Shown here: piece by piece, positions 8,302 through 19,962 of the stretch
How positions within the stretch are numbered: position 1 is the stretch's first letter
Layout: the number at the start of each line of letters is the position of its first letter
Assembly (NCBI GenBank): GCA_946480055.1
Contig: CAMLID010000043.1
Location: 1 to 27,257 of the forward strand
Reading direction: 5' to 3'
DNA length: 27,257 nt
Origin: an uncultured Lysobacter sp.
Lineage (GTDB): Bacteria > Pseudomonadota > Gammaproteobacteria > Xanthomonadales > Xanthomonadaceae
The notes under the pieces: model-generated
The model's input: the letters and a program-made list of their open reading frames with translations, nothing else
Databases searched by the model: none
What the model was told of the DNA's origin: nothing
Translations under genes and position numbers: made by a program

Positions 8302-9678
8302 TTACCGGACTGGCTGCGCGGTCGCTGCGGCCGGCTCGGGGCCGTCCCGGCCCGAACCGTGCTGTTCTTCAGGGCTGCGGTAGACGACACCGTCCTTGAG
8401 CACCAGCAGCGGCTGCCGCAGGGCCTCGATGCGCTGGCTGGGGTCGCCGGCGAACGCGGCCAGGTCGGCGCGCAGGCCCGGGGCGATGCGGCCGATGCGC
8501 TCGGACTGGCGCAGGATCCGCGCGGCGACCGAGGTGCATGCATGCAGGGCCTGGGTCGGACTCATGCCCAGCTTCGCCATCCACGCCGGTTCGCGATAGT
8601 TGTCGCCGTGGCGGAACACGCCGACGTCGCTGCCGCAGCCGATCGTGGTCTTCTGCGCCAGCGCGGTGCGGAACGCCTGCTCGGCTTCGCGCAGCTTCGG
8701 CGTCGACGGCGATTGCCCGGGCACGTAGCCGTTGTAGTACTGCTCGGTGGACTCGACCGCAGTCAGGGTCGGCAGGTAGGCGACATTTCTTTCGCGCATC
8801 AGGCGGAAGGTCGCGGCGCTGCCGCCATAACCGTGCTCGATGCTGTCCACGCCGGCCTCGATCGCCATGCGCATGCCGGCGTCGGTGGCGGCGTGGGCGG
8901 CGACCGGACGGCCGCTGAGGTGAGCGGTTTCGACCAGGGCGCGCAGTTCGGCGGCGCTGAAAGTGGGTTGGGCGCTGCCGTCGGCACCGATGCGGAAGTC
9001 GGCGTAGACCTTGATCCAGTCGGCGCCGTGGCCGGCCTGTTCGCGCACCGCACGCACGGTTTCGTCGACGCCGCTGACTTCCTGAGCGCCGCCAGGCAGT
9101 TCCAGGTCGGGGCGGAAACCGCGCGGGCCGGGGCCGTAGCTGGCGGTGGCGACGATGGCGAGGGTCGCGACGAACAGGCGCGGGCCCGGGATCAGCCCCT
9201 CGTCGATGGCGCGTTTGAGCGAGAGGTCGGCGTAGCCGGCGCCTTCGGTACCGAGGTCGCGCAAGGTAGTGAAGCCGGCGCGCAGGGTGTCGCCGGCGTG
9301 ACGGGCGGCGAGCAGGGTGCGATAGGCCTCGGGTTCCTTCAGCACCTGATCGTTCCAGGGCGCCTCGTTGTAGGGGTGCAGGAACAGGTGCGAGTGCAGG
9401 TCGATCAGGCCCGGGGTCAGGGTCGCGCCGGGCAGATCGATGCGGCGTGCGTCGGCGGGTGCCTCGATCGTATCGGCGGGACCGACCGCGACGATCGCGC
9501 CGTCGCGCACCAGCACCGCCCAGCCGGTGTGGGAGGCGTCGCCGTCGCCGGTCCAGACCCGTTCGGGGCGCAGCAGCAGGGTTTCGCGCGGCGCGGGTTT
9601 GGGATCGGCCGCGTGAGCGGCGAAGACCACGAGAGTGAGCAGCAGGCCCGACAGCGACAGGCGCAGGCGGTGTTTCAT
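8302..9678 (-). CDS. Exported amidohydrolase, imidazolonepropionase-like
   Basis: A 458-residue metal-dependent hydrolase with a Sec signal peptide (MKHRLRLSL, hydrophobic to about 20, cut near AHA at 23), so periplasmic. The start ATG at 9676-9678 is preceded by AAGG; longer open frame upstream belongs to another gene's antisense or shadow. The binuclear metal site of the superfamily is visible: HSH at 95-97, carboxylated-lysine candidate K223 (WIKVYAD), H262 (AAHAATD), H282 (IEHGYG) and D351 (CGSDVG). The set is complete, so the enzyme should be active. Close relatives include exported Xaa-Pro dipeptidase-like and imidazolonepropionase-like enzymes; the substrate is open. It follows the GGDEF-EAL gene after 113 bases and precedes the SDR by 31, all on one strand. 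Confidence 0.9.
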   Translation of the reverse strand: MKHRLRLSLSGLLLTLVVFAAHAADPKPAPRETLLLRPERVWTGDGDASHTGWAVLVRDGAIVAVGPADTIEAPADARRIDLPGATLTPGLIDLHSHLFLHPYNEAPWNDQVLKEPEAYRTLLAARHAGDTLRAGFTTLRDLGTEGAGYADLSLKRAIDEGLIPGPRLFVATLAIVATASYGPGPRGFRPDLELPGGAQEVSGVDETVRAVREQAGHGADWIKVYADFRIGADGSAQPTFSAAELRALVETAHLSGRPVAAHAATDAGMRMAIEAGVDSIEHGYGGSAATFRLMRERNVAYLPTLTAVESTEQYYNGYVPGQSPSTPKLREAEQAFRTALAQKTTIGCGSDVGVFRHGDNYREPAWMAKLGMSPTQALHACTSVAARILRQSERIGRIAPGLRADLAAFAGDPSQRIEALRQPLLVLKDGVVYRSPEEQHGSGRDGPEPAAATAQPVR

Positions 9679-9791
9679 CGGCAGACCTTGCGTGGAAGAG
9701 GGCGACGTTCGTGCTTGCGGGCCGCGCGCGGAAGTCACCGGATCGCTGCATTCGCGAGCGTGACGGCAGGACAGCGCGGCGCCGCGCATCC

Positions 9792-12368
9792 TCAGCCCGG
9801 CAGCGCGAGCGGCGAGCGGTAGTACTGCTGCAACTCGTCCGGCATCAACCCGGGCGCGAACAAGAAACCCTGGCCGACCTCGACCCCGAGCTTGAGCAGG
9901 AACGCGCGCTGGCGTTCGGATTCCACGCCCTCGGCGACCAGGCCCAGGCCCAGGCTGCGCGCGATCCCGGTCACCGCCTGGCAGACCGCGACGTCGGACT
10001 GGTTGTCCGGCACGCCCTGCACGAACAACTGGCTGAGCTTGAGGCCGTGGATCGGCAGGCGGCGCAGGTAGTTGAGCGCGCTGTAGCCTTCGCCGAAATC
10101 GTCGATGGTCAGCATCACGCCCATCTCGCGCAGGGCGTGGAAGGTGCGCATGGTGTCGGGCACGTCCTCGATCAGCACGCGCTCGGTGAATTCCAGTTCC
10201 AGCGCGCTGCCGGGCAGGCCGGATTCGGCCAACGCCGCCGCCACGCTGCTGGCCAGGTCCTCGCCGAGGAACTGGCGGTAGGACACGTTGACCGCGACCC
10301 GTTGCACGTCCAGGCCGCGTTCGTGCCAGCGCCGCAGCTGGCGGCAGGCTTCCTTCAGCACCCAACTGCCGATGCCGACGATGTCGCCGGTGGTTTCGGC
10401 GTGGTCGATGAAGCGGTCCGGGCGCATCTCGCCCAAGGACTGGTTGCGCCAGCGGATCAGCGCTTCGACCGCGACCACCGAACCGTTGCTGAGATTGACC
10501 TGGGGTTGGTAGACCAGGTGGAACTCGTCGTTGTGGACCGCGCGGCGCAGGTGGGTTTCCAACTGCAGGCGGTGCAGTTGCTGTTCGGCCAGCTCCGGGG
10601 TGAAGCTCTGCCAGCCGTTGCGGCCGCGGCGCTTGCTGTCGTACATGGCGACGTCGGCGCTCTGGATCAGCTGCTGCGAGCGCACGCCGTCGATCGGCGC
10701 CTGGGCGATACCGATGCTGGCGGTGATGCTGAATTCTTCGCCGTCGAGGCGGAAGCTGTCGCCGAAGATTTCCAGGATCGAATCTGCCAGGCGTTCCGGC
10801 CGGGCCGGGTCGTTGCCGGTTTCGCACACCACCAGGAATTCGTCGCCGCCGAAGCGCGCGATCATGCCCTCGCTGCCGACCGCGCGCTGGATGCGGCGCG
10901 CGGCCGAGGCCAGCAGGCGATCGCCGGCGGCGTGGCCGAGCACGTCGTTGACCACCTTGAAGCGGTCCAGGTCGATGTACAGCACCGCCAGCGCGGCGTG
11001 CTCGGGGTCGTCGAGCCGGCTTTCCAGCTCCGACAGCACAGCGTCGCGGTTGAGCAGGCCGGTGAGCGGGTCGCTGCGCGCCTGGATGCGCAGGTTCTCT
11101 TCGTCGTGCTTGCGTTCGGTGATGTCCTGCAGAGTGCCGATCAGGCGTGCGTTGAGCGCGTCGGCGGCCTCGGCCTGGGCGATGGCGCGGACCCAGAAGC
11201 CGCGTCCGTCGGCGCGCATGCCCTGCAGTTCCAGATCGAGATTGCGGCCGAACGCTATCGCGTGATCGAGCGCGTCGCGCAGGCGCAGGCGATCGCCGGG
11301 GCGCAGGCAGTCGAGCATGGCGCCCATGCTCGCCGGCACCGGATCGTGGCCGAGGATGCGCTGCGCTTCTTCGGTGAGGTAGAGCAGGTCCGGCCCGGCT
11401 TCCCATTCCCAGCCGCCGATGTGGGCCAGGCTCTGGGCGCGGTCGAACAGGGCGCTGTCGCGCTTGAGCGCGGTGACGTCGGTGAACAGCGACAGCACCT
11501 GGTGCGGGCGGTCGCCGCCGGCCGGGAACTGCGGCAGCGAGGTCACCGACAGCCAGATCAGGTTGTGACGCACGCGGTGGTACAGGCCGACCACCATGCT
11601 CTCGACCCGACGGCCGCTGTCGAGCGCGCGCTGGGCCGGGAATTCCTTCTGATTCAGTTCGCGACCGTGCTCGTCGATCACCATCCAGTGTTCGGCGGCC
11701 ATTTCGTGATCGGCGCTGTGGCCGTCGCTCACGCCCAGGATGCGCATGGCCGCGCCGTTGACGTAGGTCACCTTGAAGTCGGGATCGTGGACGACGATGC
11801 CGTGGTCGATGGTTTCCATCAGCTCGCGGTAGCGCAGTTCGGCGTCGCGACGGCCGCTGAGGTCGCGCGCGACCGCGACGATGCAGCGCCGGCCCTCGTG
11901 CTCGAACCCGGCCGAATGCACCTCGACCGGGAAGCGGGTGCCGTCGCCGCGCATGTTGGTGACTTCGATGACGTAGGTTTCGCCGCGGTTGAGGGATTCC
12001 CAGACCGGGTTGAGGTGGTCGCGCGGCAGTTCCGGGTTGAGCACGTGGATCGGCTGGCCGACGATCTGATCGCGCGGCCGGCGGTAGGCGGCCATGCCGG
12101 CCTTGTTCAGATCCAGGACCGTGCCTTCCTCGTCGAGGATGCTGACCGGATCGGGCACCGCGTCGAACACCGCGCGGTAGCGCGAGTGGGCGACGTCGGC
12201 GTCGTCGCTGCTGGTGCGGATCGCCTCGGCGGCCTGTTGCAGCAGGGCGCGCGTGGCTTCCGACAGCGCGGGGTCGTTGCCGGCCAGTTCCAGCGCCGCC
12301 AGGGTCGCGGCCGCATCCACCGGAGTGGGTGGGGCCGTCGGTTCGCTGTCGGGCCGGCGCTGGCTCAT
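9792..12368 (-). CDS. Triple-PAS GGDEF-EAL cyclic-di-GMP protein
   Basis: An 858-residue cytoplasmic sensor for cyclic-di-GMP turnover with no membrane segment. Three PAS modules sit at about 63-170, 177-300 and 305-420 (the last with a PAC ending DITERK). A GGDEF domain at 430-590 has the signature intact (GGDEF 507-511); the inhibitory RxxD site five residues before it is absent (GSEG). An EAL domain at 600-850 keeps EAL (635-637), N694, E726, DD 756-757, K777, E813 and Q833, but the usual LKIDxxF reads LKLSQLF (Ser779 for Asp) and DFGTG reads DFGEG. Cyclase activity is likely; phosphodiesterase activity is less sure. Its ATG overlaps the HMG-CoA lyase stop (ATGA), so translation is probably coupled to the leucine-degradation genes. 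Confidence 0.93.
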   Translation of the reverse strand: MSQRRPDSEPTAPPTPVDAAATLAALELAGNDPALSEATRALLQQAAEAIRTSSDDADVAHSRYRAVFDAVPDPVSILDEEGTVLDLNKAGMAAYRRPRDQIVGQPIHVLNPELPRDHLNPVWESLNRGETYVIEVTNMRGDGTRFPVEVHSAGFEHEGRRCIVAVARDLSGRRDAELRYRELMETIDHGIVVHDPDFKVTYVNGAAMRILGVSDGHSADHEMAAEHWMVIDEHGRELNQKEFPAQRALDSGRRVESMVVGLYHRVRHNLIWLSVTSLPQFPAGGDRPHQVLSLFTDVTALKRDSALFDRAQSLAHIGGWEWEAGPDLLYLTEEAQRILGHDPVPASMGAMLDCLRPGDRLRLRDALDHAIAFGRNLDLELQGMRADGRGFWVRAIAQAEAADALNARLIGTLQDITERKHDEENLRIQARSDPLTGLLNRDAVLSELESRLDDPEHAALAVLYIDLDRFKVVNDVLGHAAGDRLLASAARRIQRAVGSEGMIARFGGDEFLVVCETGNDPARPERLADSILEIFGDSFRLDGEEFSITASIGIAQAPIDGVRSQQLIQSADVAMYDSKRRGRNGWQSFTPELAEQQLHRLQLETHLRRAVHNDEFHLVYQPQVNLSNGSVVAVEALIRWRNQSLGEMRPDRFIDHAETTGDIVGIGSWVLKEACRQLRRWHERGLDVQRVAVNVSYRQFLGEDLASSVAAALAESGLPGSALELEFTERVLIEDVPDTMRTFHALREMGVMLTIDDFGEGYSALNYLRRLPIHGLKLSQLFVQGVPDNQSDVAVCQAVTGIARSLGLGLVAEGVESERQRAFLLKLGVEVGQGFLFAPGLMPDELQQYYRSPLALPG

Positions 12369-13258
12369 GACGCGCCCAGCGCCTTGCCGACCTTGCTGCC
12401 GGTCTCGCGGCCGAGCAGGCCGGCCAACCAGCGGCCGGTGTCGGCCAGTGCGTTCAAGTCGACCCCGGTCTCGATACCCAGGCCGTGCAGCATGTAGACC
12501 ACGTCTTCACTGGCGACGTTGCCGCTGGCGCCCTTGGCGTAGGGGCAGCCGCCGGTACCGGACACGGCCGAGTCGACCACCGCCACGCCTTCTTCCAGGC
12601 AGGCCAGGATGTTGGACAGGGCCTGGCCGTAGGTGTCGTGGAAATGCACCGCCAGTGCCGGCATCGGCACTTCCGCGGCGACCGCCTTCAGCATCGCGCG
12701 CGCCTTGCCGGGCGTGCCGACGCCGATGGTGTCGCCCAGCGAGATTTCGTAGCAGCCCATCGCGTGCAGGGCCTTGGCCACGCGCACTACGTCGGCGACC
12801 GGCACCGCACCCTGGTACGGGCAGCCGAGCACGGTCGATACGTAGCCGCGCACCGCCACGCCGTCGGCCTTGGCGCGCGCCAGCACCGGCGCGAAGCGCT
12901 GCAGCGATTCGTCGATGCCGGCATTGATGTTTTTCTGGTTGAAGGCTTCCGAGGCCGCGGTGAACACCGCGATCTCTTCCACGCCGACCGCGCGTGCGCG
13001 TTCGTAGCCCTGTTCGTTCGGCACCAGCACCGGGTAATGCACGCCGGGCTTGCGGTGGATACCGGAGAACACTTCGGCGGCGTCGGCCAGCTGCGGCACC
13101 CATTTGGGGCTGACGAAGCTGGTCGCCTCGATGCTGCGCAGGCCGGTCGCGGACAGGCGATCGATCAGGGCGATCTTGTCGGCGGTGGCGATCTGCGCCT
13201 TTTCGTTCTGCAGCCCGTCGCGCGGGCCGACTTCGACGATGCGGACCGAGGGCGTCAT
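12365..13258 (-). CDS. liuE: Hydroxymethylglutaryl-CoA lyase
   Basis: A 297-residue TIM-barrel lyase that cleaves HMG-CoA to acetyl-CoA and acetoacetate, the last step of leucine degradation. Motifs: VEVGPRDGLQNE near the N-terminus (Arg and Asp of the active site), SFVSPKWVPQ, HFHDTYGQALSN with the metal-binding His pair, and SGTGGCPYAKGASGNVASED carrying the catalytic cysteine and the family signature. The length matches bacterial enzymes (about 300). The start ATG overlaps the lipoprotein stop and its own stop overlaps the GGDEF-EAL start, both by ATGA, so it sits in the middle of a tightly coupled operon. Confidence 0.96.
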   Translation of the reverse strand: MTPSVRIVEVGPRDGLQNEKAQIATADKIALIDRLSATGLRSIEATSFVSPKWVPQLADAAEVFSGIHRKPGVHYPVLVPNEQGYERARAVGVEEIAVFTAASEAFNQKNINAGIDESLQRFAPVLARAKADGVAVRGYVSTVLGCPYQGAVPVADVVRVAKALHAMGCYEISLGDTIGVGTPGKARAMLKAVAAEVPMPALAVHFHDTYGQALSNILACLEEGVAVVDSAVSGTGGCPYAKGASGNVASEDVVYMLHGLGIETGVDLNALADTGRWLAGLLGRETGSKVGKALGAS

Positions 13259-13856
13259 GGCGCCGCCTCTGCCGGCGCCGCGCCGACGCGCTGCAGCTGC
13301 ACCGCCGCGACTTCGGCCTTCAGCGGGCCGAACACCGGTTCCGGGCCCTGCGCGAGCAGCTTGGCGATGCTGCGCGCGTTGCCTTGCACCAGCACCGAGG
13401 AGGCGTCGCCGTTCTTGAGCGGACGGCCGCGGGCCTTGCCGTCGCGGATGGCGGCGTTGACCCGGTCCGGGTCGGGCAGCCAGGCCTGCAGGCGATCGCC
13501 GTCGATGCGGTACACGGCCATGAACACCGCGCCCTTGGGCACGCTGGTCGCGAGGTTGAGCTCGCCCTCGGTGCCGAGCATGCGCTGTGCATGCTCGGGC
13601 GACAGCACCACGTAACGCGTCGCGCCCTGGGTGTAGCCGCGCAGGCTGACGTCTACCGTGCCCTGGGGCACCGGCCACTGGGCCCGGCATTGCTCGTCGA
13701 CCACGATCTCGCGGCCGGGGCCGGGACCGTCGCGGTCGGAACGCCAGCGTCCGGCCAGGGCCGGGTCGCAGGACAGCGCGGTCGCGGGCGAGCGCTCGAA
13801 GGCGACACAGCCCGACAGCACGAACAGGAGCGCAGCGGCGAGGGCAGGGCGCAGAT

Positions 13857-13860
<4 letters not shown>
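13255..13860 (-). CDS. Lipoprotein inside the leucine-degradation operon, unknown function
   Basis: I do not recognise this 201-residue protein. It starts with a lipoprotein signal, MNLRPALAAALLFVLSGC, with lipobox LSGC and acylated Cys18. The mature part begins with CDPALAGRWRSD, resembling the start of small lipocalin-like or beta-rich envelope proteins. It continues with predicted strands (VDVSLRGYTQ, RYVVLSPEHA, FMAVYRIDGDRLQAWLPD) and an Ala/Pro tail. Two further cysteines are at about 31 and 58. It overlaps MCC alpha upstream and HMG-CoA lyase downstream, each by ATGA. Presence in this operon suggests a membrane role tied to the same metabolic condition, but no function can be assigned. 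Confidence 0.82.
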
Positions 13861-15881
<2,021 letters not shown>

Positions 15882-16023
15882 GCGAATCAAACCTTCCCGT
15901 CTGGGGTTGGGCGGGGCGAGGACCGGGCGCTTCGGTCGTGCGGGTAAGCCAGTATCACGTCGACGACTCCCTCGGTGCGGTCGGTGCTTGGATGCCGCGC
16001 AACGCGCGCGATCGGCTGGGTCG

Positions 16024-16410
16024 TCATGCCGGCAGGTGACACACCGCTTCGATGTTGTTGCCGTCCAGGTCGTAGGCGTAGGCGCCGTAGTAGTTCGGGT
16101 GGTAATGCGCGCGGATGCCGGGCGCGCCGTTGTCGCGTGCGCCCTGCGCGATCGCGGTGGCGTAGAACGCGTCGACCTGGGCGCGCGAACCGGCGCTGAA
16201 GCAGATGTGGACGCCGCCGCCGTGGGCCGGGCCGGTGCCGATCCAGAACTTGGGCTGCTGCGGCGGACCGAAGCCGCAACCTTCGTAGCCGCCGCTCTGT
16301 TCCTTGGTCACGTCCATCACCACGGCAAAGCCCAGGGTCGCGAGCACTTCGCTGTAGAAAGCGCGGCTGCGCGGATAGTCGGCGACGTTGATACCCATGT
16401 GGTCGATCAC
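16024..16410 (-). CDS. VOC-family (glyoxalase/dioxygenase-fold) protein
   Basis: A 128-residue single vicinal-oxygen-chelate domain with two beta-alpha-beta-beta-beta units. It opens MIDHMGINVADYPRSRAFYSEVL, the usual first strand and helix, with H4 as a metal-ligand candidate. The second unit has GGGVHICFSAGSRAQVDAFY (H68), and the protein ends YAYDLDGNNIEAVCH, with E121 in the last ligand position. An AAGGAG ribosome site lies upstream. It sits between liuC and liuD on the same strand. The reaction cannot be assigned; members range from glyoxalases to dioxygenases and resistance proteins. Confidence 0.9.
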   Translation of the reverse strand: MIDHMGINVADYPRSRAFYSEVLATLGFAVVMDVTKEQSGGYEGCGFGPPQQPKFWIGTGPAHGGGVHICFSAGSRAQVDAFYATAIAQGARDNGAPGIRAHYHPNYYGAYAYDLDGNNIEAVCHLPA

Positions 16411-16461
16411 GGTACGGCTCCTTGTAGCGGGCGGGGGCGGTGCGGGGCGTGGTGCGGACGG

Positions 16462-17244
16462 TCAGGGATTCCAGGCCGGCTTGCGCTTGTCGAGGAACGC
16501 GCCCAGGCCTTCCTGGCCCTCGGGCGAGACCCGCAGGCGCGCGATCAGGTCGGCGTTGTCGGCGTCATGGCGGTCGCGATCGCCGTGCGCGGCAACCCGG
16601 CGCACCAGCGCCTTGGCCTGGGCCGCGGCGACCGGGCCGGCCTTGAGCAGCAGGTCGATCTGGCGCTGCACCGCCGCGTCGAGTTGATCGGCCGGCACCA
16701 CCGCGTGCAGCAGGCCGATCGCCAGCGCGGTGTCGGCGTCGAAGATTTCCGCGGTCGCGAACCAGCGCCGCGCCTGGCGCGCGCCGATCGCCTCGATCAC
16801 GTAGGGCGAGATCACCGCCGGCAGCAGGCCGAGCTTGCTCTCGGTCAGCCCGAACTTGGCCTCCGGCGCGCCGATCGCGATGTCGCAGCAGGCCACCAGG
16901 CCGACCCCGCCGCCGAAGGCCGCGCCGTGCACGCGCGCGATGGTCGGCTTGGGCAGCTCGTCCAGGGTCCGCATCAGCCGCGCCAGGGCCAGGGCGTCGT
17001 CGCGGTTGGCGGCCTCGCTGGCGGCGGCCATGCCGCGCATCCAGTTGAGGTCGGCGCCGGCCGAGAACGAGGCGCCGTCGCCTTCCAGCACCACCACCCG
17101 TACCGCGTCCTCGCCGGCGACCGCGTCCAGGGCCCCGGTCAGGGCCGCGATCAGGACCGCATCGAAGGCGTTGTGCAGGGCGGGACGGTTCAGGCGCAGG
17201 CGGGCCACGGGGCCCTCGCGCAGACTCAGCAACGGATGCGACAT
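16462..17244 (-). CDS. liuC: Methylglutaconyl-CoA hydratase (crotonase family)
   Basis: A 260-residue enoyl-CoA hydratase/isomerase-fold protein, expected to hydrate 3-methylglutaconyl-CoA to HMG-CoA. The oxyanion-hole segments are FSAGADLNWM (60-69) and GAAFGGGVGLVACCD (107-121). E135 in FGLTESKLG corresponds to the second catalytic Glu of crotonases. The position of the first (rat Glu144) is Gly115, and the following LLPAVISPYVIEAIG stretch is, as I recall, typical of LiuC proteins. It is the first gene of the minus-strand block and is divergent from feoA with a 105-base gap. The upstream neighbour expected in a contiguous liu operon, LiuB, is instead about 9.6 kb away. Confidence 0.92.
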   Translation of the reverse strand: MSHPLLSLREGPVARLRLNRPALHNAFDAVLIAALTGALDAVAGEDAVRVVVLEGDGASFSAGADLNWMRGMAAASEAANRDDALALARLMRTLDELPKPTIARVHGAAFGGGVGLVACCDIAIGAPEAKFGLTESKLGLLPAVISPYVIEAIGARQARRWFATAEIFDADTALAIGLLHAVVPADQLDAAVQRQIDLLLKAGPVAAAQAKALVRRVAAHGDRDRHDADNADLIARLRVSPEGQEGLGAFLDKRKPAWNP

Positions 17245-17320
17245 CGTGGGCGGGGGGCTGTGTGGAGTCTGGCGAATGATAGCCGGCTGCCGTCGCGATC
17301 CGCCCCGGTACGGCCGGCGA

Positions 17321-17345
17321 TGCTAGAATGAGAACAATTCGTATT
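17321..17345 (+). promoter_or_regulatory. Extended -10 element overlapped by a Fur box, feo promoter
   Basis: TGCTAGAAT (17321-17329) reads as an extended -10 (TG-N-TAGAAT). AATGAGAACAATTCGTATT (17327-17345) is an imperfect 19-bp palindrome (12 of 19 positions self-complementary). It matches the Fur-box form AATGAGAATCATTCTCATT at 15 of 19 positions. Fur-Fe2+ bound here would cover the -10 and start site and repress feoABC when iron is sufficient. No good -35 is visible, as is usual with an extended -10. Confidence 0.75.
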
Positions 17346-17349
17346 TGTG

Positions 17350-17639
17350 ATGTCCGACCGGACGCCCCGCGCGCCCACTGGTGAAACCTTGAAATTGTCC
17401 GAATTGCCGCGCCGCGTCGCGGCCACGGTCGAGTCCGTCGAAGACCAGGCCCCGAACGACGCGATCGCACGACGGCTGCGCGAGCTGGGTTTCGTCAAGG
17501 GCGAGCGGGTCGAGGTGATGGCCGCCGGGCCGCTCTCGGCCGAGCCGCTGCTGATCCAGATCGGTTTCACCCGTTTCGCCCTGCGTCGCAGCGAGGCGGC
17601 GCGGATCCAGGTCGAGCCGGAAGCGGGCGGGAGCGAACC

Positions 17640-17643
<4 letters not shown>
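17350..17643 (+). CDS. feoA: Ferrous iron transport protein A
   Basis: A 97-residue cytoplasmic SH3-like protein that assists FeoB in Fe2+ uptake. The core is LSELPRRVAATVESVE, then ARRLRELGFVKGERVEVMAAGP and LIQIGFTRFALRRSEAARIQV; the ALRxSEAxxI ending is the FeoA signature. The N-terminus is about 15 residues longer than usual. Either the GTG at 17347 or the ATG at 17350 could start it; I use the ATG. There is no ribosome-binding site, and the Fur box ends only four bases before the ATG, so the messenger should have a very short leader. Its stop overlaps the feoB start (ATGA). Confidence 0.92.
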
Positions 17644-19532
<1,889 letters not shown>

Positions 19533-19534
19533 GC

Positions 19535-19777
19535 ATGGACGCCGGACTGCTCGCGCAATACGTGGTGATCGCGCTGGCGGTGCTCGTCAGCGCGGCCGTG
19601 GTCGCGAAGAAGCAGTTCCCCGGCGGCGTGCGCCGCCTGCGCATCGTCTGCGCGCTGCCGCTGGTGCGCGACGGACGCCCGCACTGGATGCGCCGCCTCG
19701 GCCGCGCGATCGCGCCGGTCCCCAGCGCGTCCGGCCCCAACTGCGCCGGTTGCGACAACTGCGGACCGGCGGACTGA
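19535..19777 (+). CDS. Small Cys-rich membrane protein encoded with FeoB
   Basis: An 80-residue protein starting two bases after the feoB stop, so almost certainly cotranslated. Residues 4-24 (GLLAQYVVIALAVLVSAAVVA) form a single transmembrane helix, followed by a basic cytoplasmic segment. The C-terminus carries C-A-G-C-D-N-C, a CxxCxxC motif, ten residues from the ATG-distal end. The layout (one helix plus CxxCxxC, next to FeoB) resembles the FeoB-associated Cys-rich membrane proteins of other phyla and could play the part of FeoC. I infer an Fe2+ or Fe-S binding accessory role; the motif is seen, the function is not proven. Part of the Fur-controlled feo operon. Confidence 0.85.
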   Translation: MDAGLLAQYVVIALAVLVSAAVVAKKQFPGGVRRLRIVCALPLVRDGRPHWMRRLGRAIAPVPSASGPNCAGCDNCGPAD

Positions 19778-19804
19778 TCGCCGCAGTTCCCCAAAAAGAG
19801 ACGG

Positions 19805-19864
19805 TGAGAATTCGTTTCTCATCCAGCGAAAGCGAATCTTCCTCTTTCCGCCTTTGCAAAGGCG
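19805..19864. other. Two short palindromes downstream of the feo operon
   Basis: TGAGAATTCGTTTCTCA (19805-19821) is a 6-bp-arm hairpin, and CGCCTTTGCAAAGGCG (19849-19864) is a perfect 16-base palindrome. Neither has a U-tract after it on the plus strand. They may slow or end transcription of the feo operon. The first resembles a Fur half-site pair (GAGAA/TTCTC), but its centre is five bases instead of three. Confidence 0.35.
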
Positions 19865-19904
19865 CAGGTGCGTCCGCGGGAGCGGCGACGCGGTTTTCGA
19901 CGCG

Positions 19905-19935
19905 CAAAAAAGAAGCCCCGCGACTGCGGGGCTTC
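19905..19935 (-). terminator. Intrinsic terminator of the zeta-toxin operon
   Basis: GAAGCCCCGC (19912-19921) and GCGGGGCTTC (19926-19935) form a 10-bp GC-rich stem with a GACT loop. On the minus strand it is followed by six T residues (plus-strand A run 19906-19911). It lies 28 bases past the stop of the zeta-toxin gene: a textbook Rho-independent terminator. Confidence 0.9.
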
Positions 19936-19962
19936 CGATTTGCTGCGGCCAGGTGCGGCGGC

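Noticed and set aside
9711..12497. A very long open frame (over 900 codons) antisense to the GGDEF-EAL and HMG-CoA lyase genes; similar ones lie opposite phospholipase C, liuD, feoB and hscC.
   Set aside because: These are the product of high GC content and codon bias. Their translations are rich in Arg, His, Gln and Val with no domain, while the opposite strand encodes intact families.
19805..19821. TGAGAATTCGTTTCTCA as a second Fur box.
   Set aside because: The half-sites are five bases apart instead of three, and it lies downstream of the feo operon with no gene start nearby.
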